Below are positions 18,971 through 21,723 of a DNA stretch of 21,723 nucleotides, piece after piece. The position numbers and the translations under genes were made by a program. The notes beneath the pieces are model-generated. The model ran no database searches. It saw only the letters and a program-made list of their open reading frames with translations, and had not been told where the DNA came from. The DNA is from Saccoglossus kowalevskii (lineage: Eukaryota > Hemichordata > Enteropneusta > Harrimaniidae), in the NCBI RefSeq assembly GCF_000003605.2, contig NW_003133360.1, positions 23,692-45,414 of the forward strand, in the 5' to 3' direction. How positions within the stretch are numbered: the stretch's first letter is position 1; each line of letters opens with the position of its first letter.

Positions 18971-19490
18971 CTTCTGACATGTTTATGTTCCAACTATGGT
19001 ACTATAAACAAAACTATATATTTTAAATTTGATAACTAACAGAGACTGTGCCATGCATGACCCGTTTTCGGACTTCGTCCGAACAGGGACTTATGTTTTG
19101 ACCCTTGTGCGTGTGTGTGTGTGTGTACGTGCATGCGTCCATACCTATATCTTAGAAATGCTTGGACCAATTAAACTTCATACATACATCATACATGATA
19201 TTATACGTATACACATCAATTTGTTTCATGATTGGATTCAAGATGGCCGAATGGCGGTCATTTTTGTGCTTCAAAATCAAGCACTTCTCGGCTATTTACA
19301 AATTGATTTTGTTCAAACTTGGTATATACATTAGACATTATGGGACCTTGATGCAAATAATTTTGTTTTTCAGATTAGATTCAAAATGGCCGACGGGCAG
19401 CCATTTTGTTTTATTGAATGTGGTTCTTGTGCCATATCTCTGATTTGCTTTGACTGAATATGTTCAAATTGTTAGCTCTGCTGTCGACTT
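18971..19490. repeat. Interspersed-family copy with TG run
   Basis: A (GT)n run lies near 19110-19125. From about 19160 to 19480 the phrases gattcaagatggccgaatggcgg, ttcaaacttggtatatacatta, gggaccttgatgcaaataattttgtttttcagatt and ttcaaaatggccgacgggcagccattttg follow in order, shared with 9230-9570. Confidence 0.65.
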
Positions 19491-20090
19491 TGTCGAGCGG
19501 AGCTTATCATATGAGTGATTGTCCGTCGTCGTTCGTGTCAATGTTTTACTTTTTCAACTTCTTCTTGAAAACTACAAGCCTGAATGCTTTGATACTTGGT
19601 GTATATGTACCTTGGGTAGACCTCTCTTAGATTTGTTCATTTCATGATGATATCTTCAATTCTCTAATTTTGGTGAATATTTTTGTCATTTTTGGTAAAA
19701 AGTTATATTTTCGACTTCTTGTTAAAAACCACAAGTCTAATTGCTTTGATATTATACATATAGGTACTACCTGTGGACCTCTCTCAGATTTGTTCTTTTC
19801 ATGATGATATGTTCAATTCTCTAATTTTGGTGAATATTTTTGTATTTTTTGCTAAAATGTGATATTTTCGACTTCTTGTTGAAAACCGCAAGTCCAATCG
19901 CTTTGATATTAAATGTATAAGTACTAAATGTGGTGAAAAGTGATATTTTTGAATTCTAGTTAAAAAAAACAGCAAGTCTGATTGCTTTGATACTATGCAT
20001 ATTGTTCATTTTCTAATGATATCTTCAGTTCTTAATTGCAATGTGCAATGCACAGCGGAGCTATCTCAGCCAATAGGCTGCTTGTTTATC
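19490..20090. repeat. 157-bp-period tandem block
   Basis: The phrase ttcgacttcttgttgaaaaccgcaag recurs at about 19554, 19711 and 19868 (exact 157-bp spacing), then in degenerate form at 19950. Each unit also has 'gatttgttc..ttcatgatgatat.ttcaattctctaattttggtgaatattttt'. The block starts near gagcggagct and ends near agcggagct, as if the two were its borders. Confidence 0.85.
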
Positions 20091-20910
20091 TACTGATTGT
20101 GGGTTTTTATGTTATTTAATTAATGCATGCTGCAATAATATTTTTGTCTGTTTGTTTATCATTCAAGCTCCTTTAAGCCAGTTATCTGTTTCAATTTGCG
20201 TTTGCTAAAAAAATATTTTCTTGCGTTTAACTGAAATATAAGTAGCCCTACGTATAATGCTCCAGTACTCATTTCGCCCAACCTCGCGCTTTTATCGATT
20301 TTTTTCCCGACCGCTTATCGCTTAATTTCCGGCCGCTCGTTGCTTTCCGACCGTGTTTTTTCGCTCACAAATGCAATATTGATCACTGTAAAAGTGGATA
20401 AATTCGAACCGTCATCAAATTCAAAATTCAAACGTCTCGTTGAATGTCAATCAAAAATATACTTGATGTTTAGAAAGACAAAAACAACAACATATTGGAG
20501 TGCAAAAAAAGTTAGCAAAGAACGAGAAATGCATGTGGGAAAGCGATGAGTGAACTCAAGGAAAATTATGCTAATGTGAGAACAAGCTATACACCCCGCG
20601 GAGTACTCGCTAAGACATCGAGAAAATGTGCCATTTCAAAGGGCACCCTTACAAATAATGTCTGCGATTGTGTGAACATGATAACGTGCAAACAAGGACG
20701 GAGCTTGTGGTCCACCAAAGAAACTTGGCGATGGCGCAGTTAGATGTATACGGCTGTTGAAAACAGAGACTCCTTTAATTTCATATGAGCAGGTTCACGT
20801 AGATGTATCATTTTCAACTATTACTAACAACACTATGATAATAATTACTTTCCGTTTTTGACATTGTGAAATTCTTTTGTTTTTATGTAGAAAAATACAA
20901 TATTTTTACC
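20090..20910. other. Unassigned sequence with GC-rich patch
   Basis: A patch at 20270-20360 is rich in cgaccg/cgctt words. The two overlapping short ORFs here (20340-20549, 20546-20743) match no family I know and are probably fragments of a repeat. Confidence 0.4.
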
Positions 20911-20914
20911 AAAT

Positions 20915-21030
20915 TGTATAATGAATGTACCAAATTTGAACAAAAAACAGATGGCCATTTTGAATCGAATCTCTGAACCACTGCGTGTACATATGTCCCA
21001 AATAAAGTTCTAAGCACATGCAAAGAACAA
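20915..21030 (-). repeat. Interspersed-family fragment, reverse strand
   Basis: Read on the minus strand it gives agattcgattcaaaatggcc and ttcaaatttggtacattcat, the same words as the copies at 9230 and 19300. Confidence 0.55.
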
Positions 21031-21247
21031 AAAGATTCCGTCCAGAGGGTTCTGAAATTAACTAAACTAAATTATTAGTCACAACTTTCCAACTTTGTAC
21101 AAATGGAGACTATTGAAGCACACATACACAGTATTTACTTATTTCACAATCAAAGAATGCTTAGAAAGAACTCTCGTGTGCTGAAGATATTGGAGGCATG
21201 AAAAAATAATTAAGGAATAGTGTATTTATTACTATATTAGAAGCACC

Positions 21248-21723
21248 ATGCGACTTGAATATATTCAGAGATACCTCTATTCGGATTATGACCACCCAAG
21301 CTTTAAATTCACAGACTACTTTTTCAACGCTGCTAATGAAGATCTGAGGTATTCTCGTCATTTACTTTGCACTAATCTTAATATGCCATTCCTTCATCTC
21401 CCACTGTTTTACTCAGACTTATTACAGTGTTGGAAATCATTGGCAAAAATGCGTATTATTGATTTGAATACAACTAGCCTACTTGCTGAGCCACTTTTTC
21501 ATAATCCGCTCATCTGTTACCCACTTAGGAACGAACCATTTCTTTTAAAGCACTTTACCGACGCGGGAGTTGTGAGGATTGGGGATTTGTTTGATACTTC
21601 AAACAAATCGTGGTTTTCCAGCTCATATTTTGTAAATAAAGTTAAAATCCGCTCTGAACGTATTCTCAAACTCAGTCTCAAAGTCATCCACGATTCCATT
21701 CCAACTAAATGGAAAAATGTCAT
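21248..21723 (+). pseudogene. LINE (L1/Tx1-like) ORF2 C-terminal fragment
   Basis: A frame is open from 21248 to the window edge (158 residues). It contains LPLFYSDLLQCWKSL, LAEPLFHNPLI and FTDAGVVRIGDLFD, a pattern typical of the region after the reverse transcriptase in L1/Tx1-type non-LTR retrotransposons (F-Y-x-D-L-L-x-x-W ... L-W/F-x-N ... G-I-x-x-I-x-D-L). An in-frame stop at 21218 lies just upstream and no reverse transcriptase is visible before it, so this is a truncated or broken copy; it continues beyond the window. Confidence 0.68.

Noticed and set aside
20340..20743. Two overlapping ORFs of 69 and 65 codons
   Set aside because: No domain, flanked by repeats, no splice support.
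1..21723. CRISPR array, bacterial operon, tRNA or rRNA genes
   Set aside because: The tandem repeats lack unique spacers, and no tRNA or rRNA signature was noticed on reading; the gene has introns.

Overview
The window is AT-rich eukaryotic DNA from an animal, most likely a marine invertebrate. It shows a 17-exon gene with canonical GT-AG introns, long introns loaded with transposon debris, palindromic TA-flanked MITEs, minisatellites and a LINE fragment. I cannot place it more precisely than a non-vertebrate metazoan (lophotrochozoan or invertebrate deuterostome are both plausible). There is no sign of bacterial or viral gene organisation.

Positions 34-16396 (+ strand) hold one protein-coding gene that starts upstream of the window and ends here. 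Splicing the 17 exons gives 4329 coding bases in a single uninterrupted frame (1442 residues plus stop). The N-terminal part matches the C-terminal half of the ERCC4/XPF-family nuclease domain, closest by eye to MUS81; the catalytic ERK-type motif would lie in upstream exons. It is followed by a weak helix-hairpin-helix-like segment. The rest is an unusual regulatory tail: four UIM-type ubiquitin-binding helices (one assembled across an exon junction), an inverted UIM (MIU)-like helix, SUMO-interaction-like motifs in acidic repeats, a 16-copy 11-residue repeat, nuclear localisation clusters, a TAF1-type CCHC zinc knuckle and a basic coiled-coil C-terminus. By inference it is a nuclear structure-selective nuclease, or nuclease-like protein, recruited to ubiquitin- and possibly SUMO-marked damaged DNA. 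This combination is the most interesting thing in the window.

The introns contain: a cluster of POU octamers and a 19-bp inverted repeat (480-2455); a MITE (3527-3695) with a relative near the 3' end (15964-16128); a 2.9-kb TIR-bounded element (5899-8821) enclosing a 280-bp repeat, a decayed gag-like segment and a HIRAN-like remnant; and copies of an interspersed family with the phrases 'AACTTGGTA' and 'ATGGCTGACTGG..CATTTTG'.

Downstream of the gene (after about 17.1 kb) I see only repeats: an inverted copy of the 280-bp repeat (17900-18180), ten tandem copies of a 70-bp satellite (18271-18970), another interspersed-family copy, a 157-bp-period tandem block, low-complexity sequence, and at the right edge the C-terminal end of an L1/Tx1-like LINE ORF2 that runs off the window.
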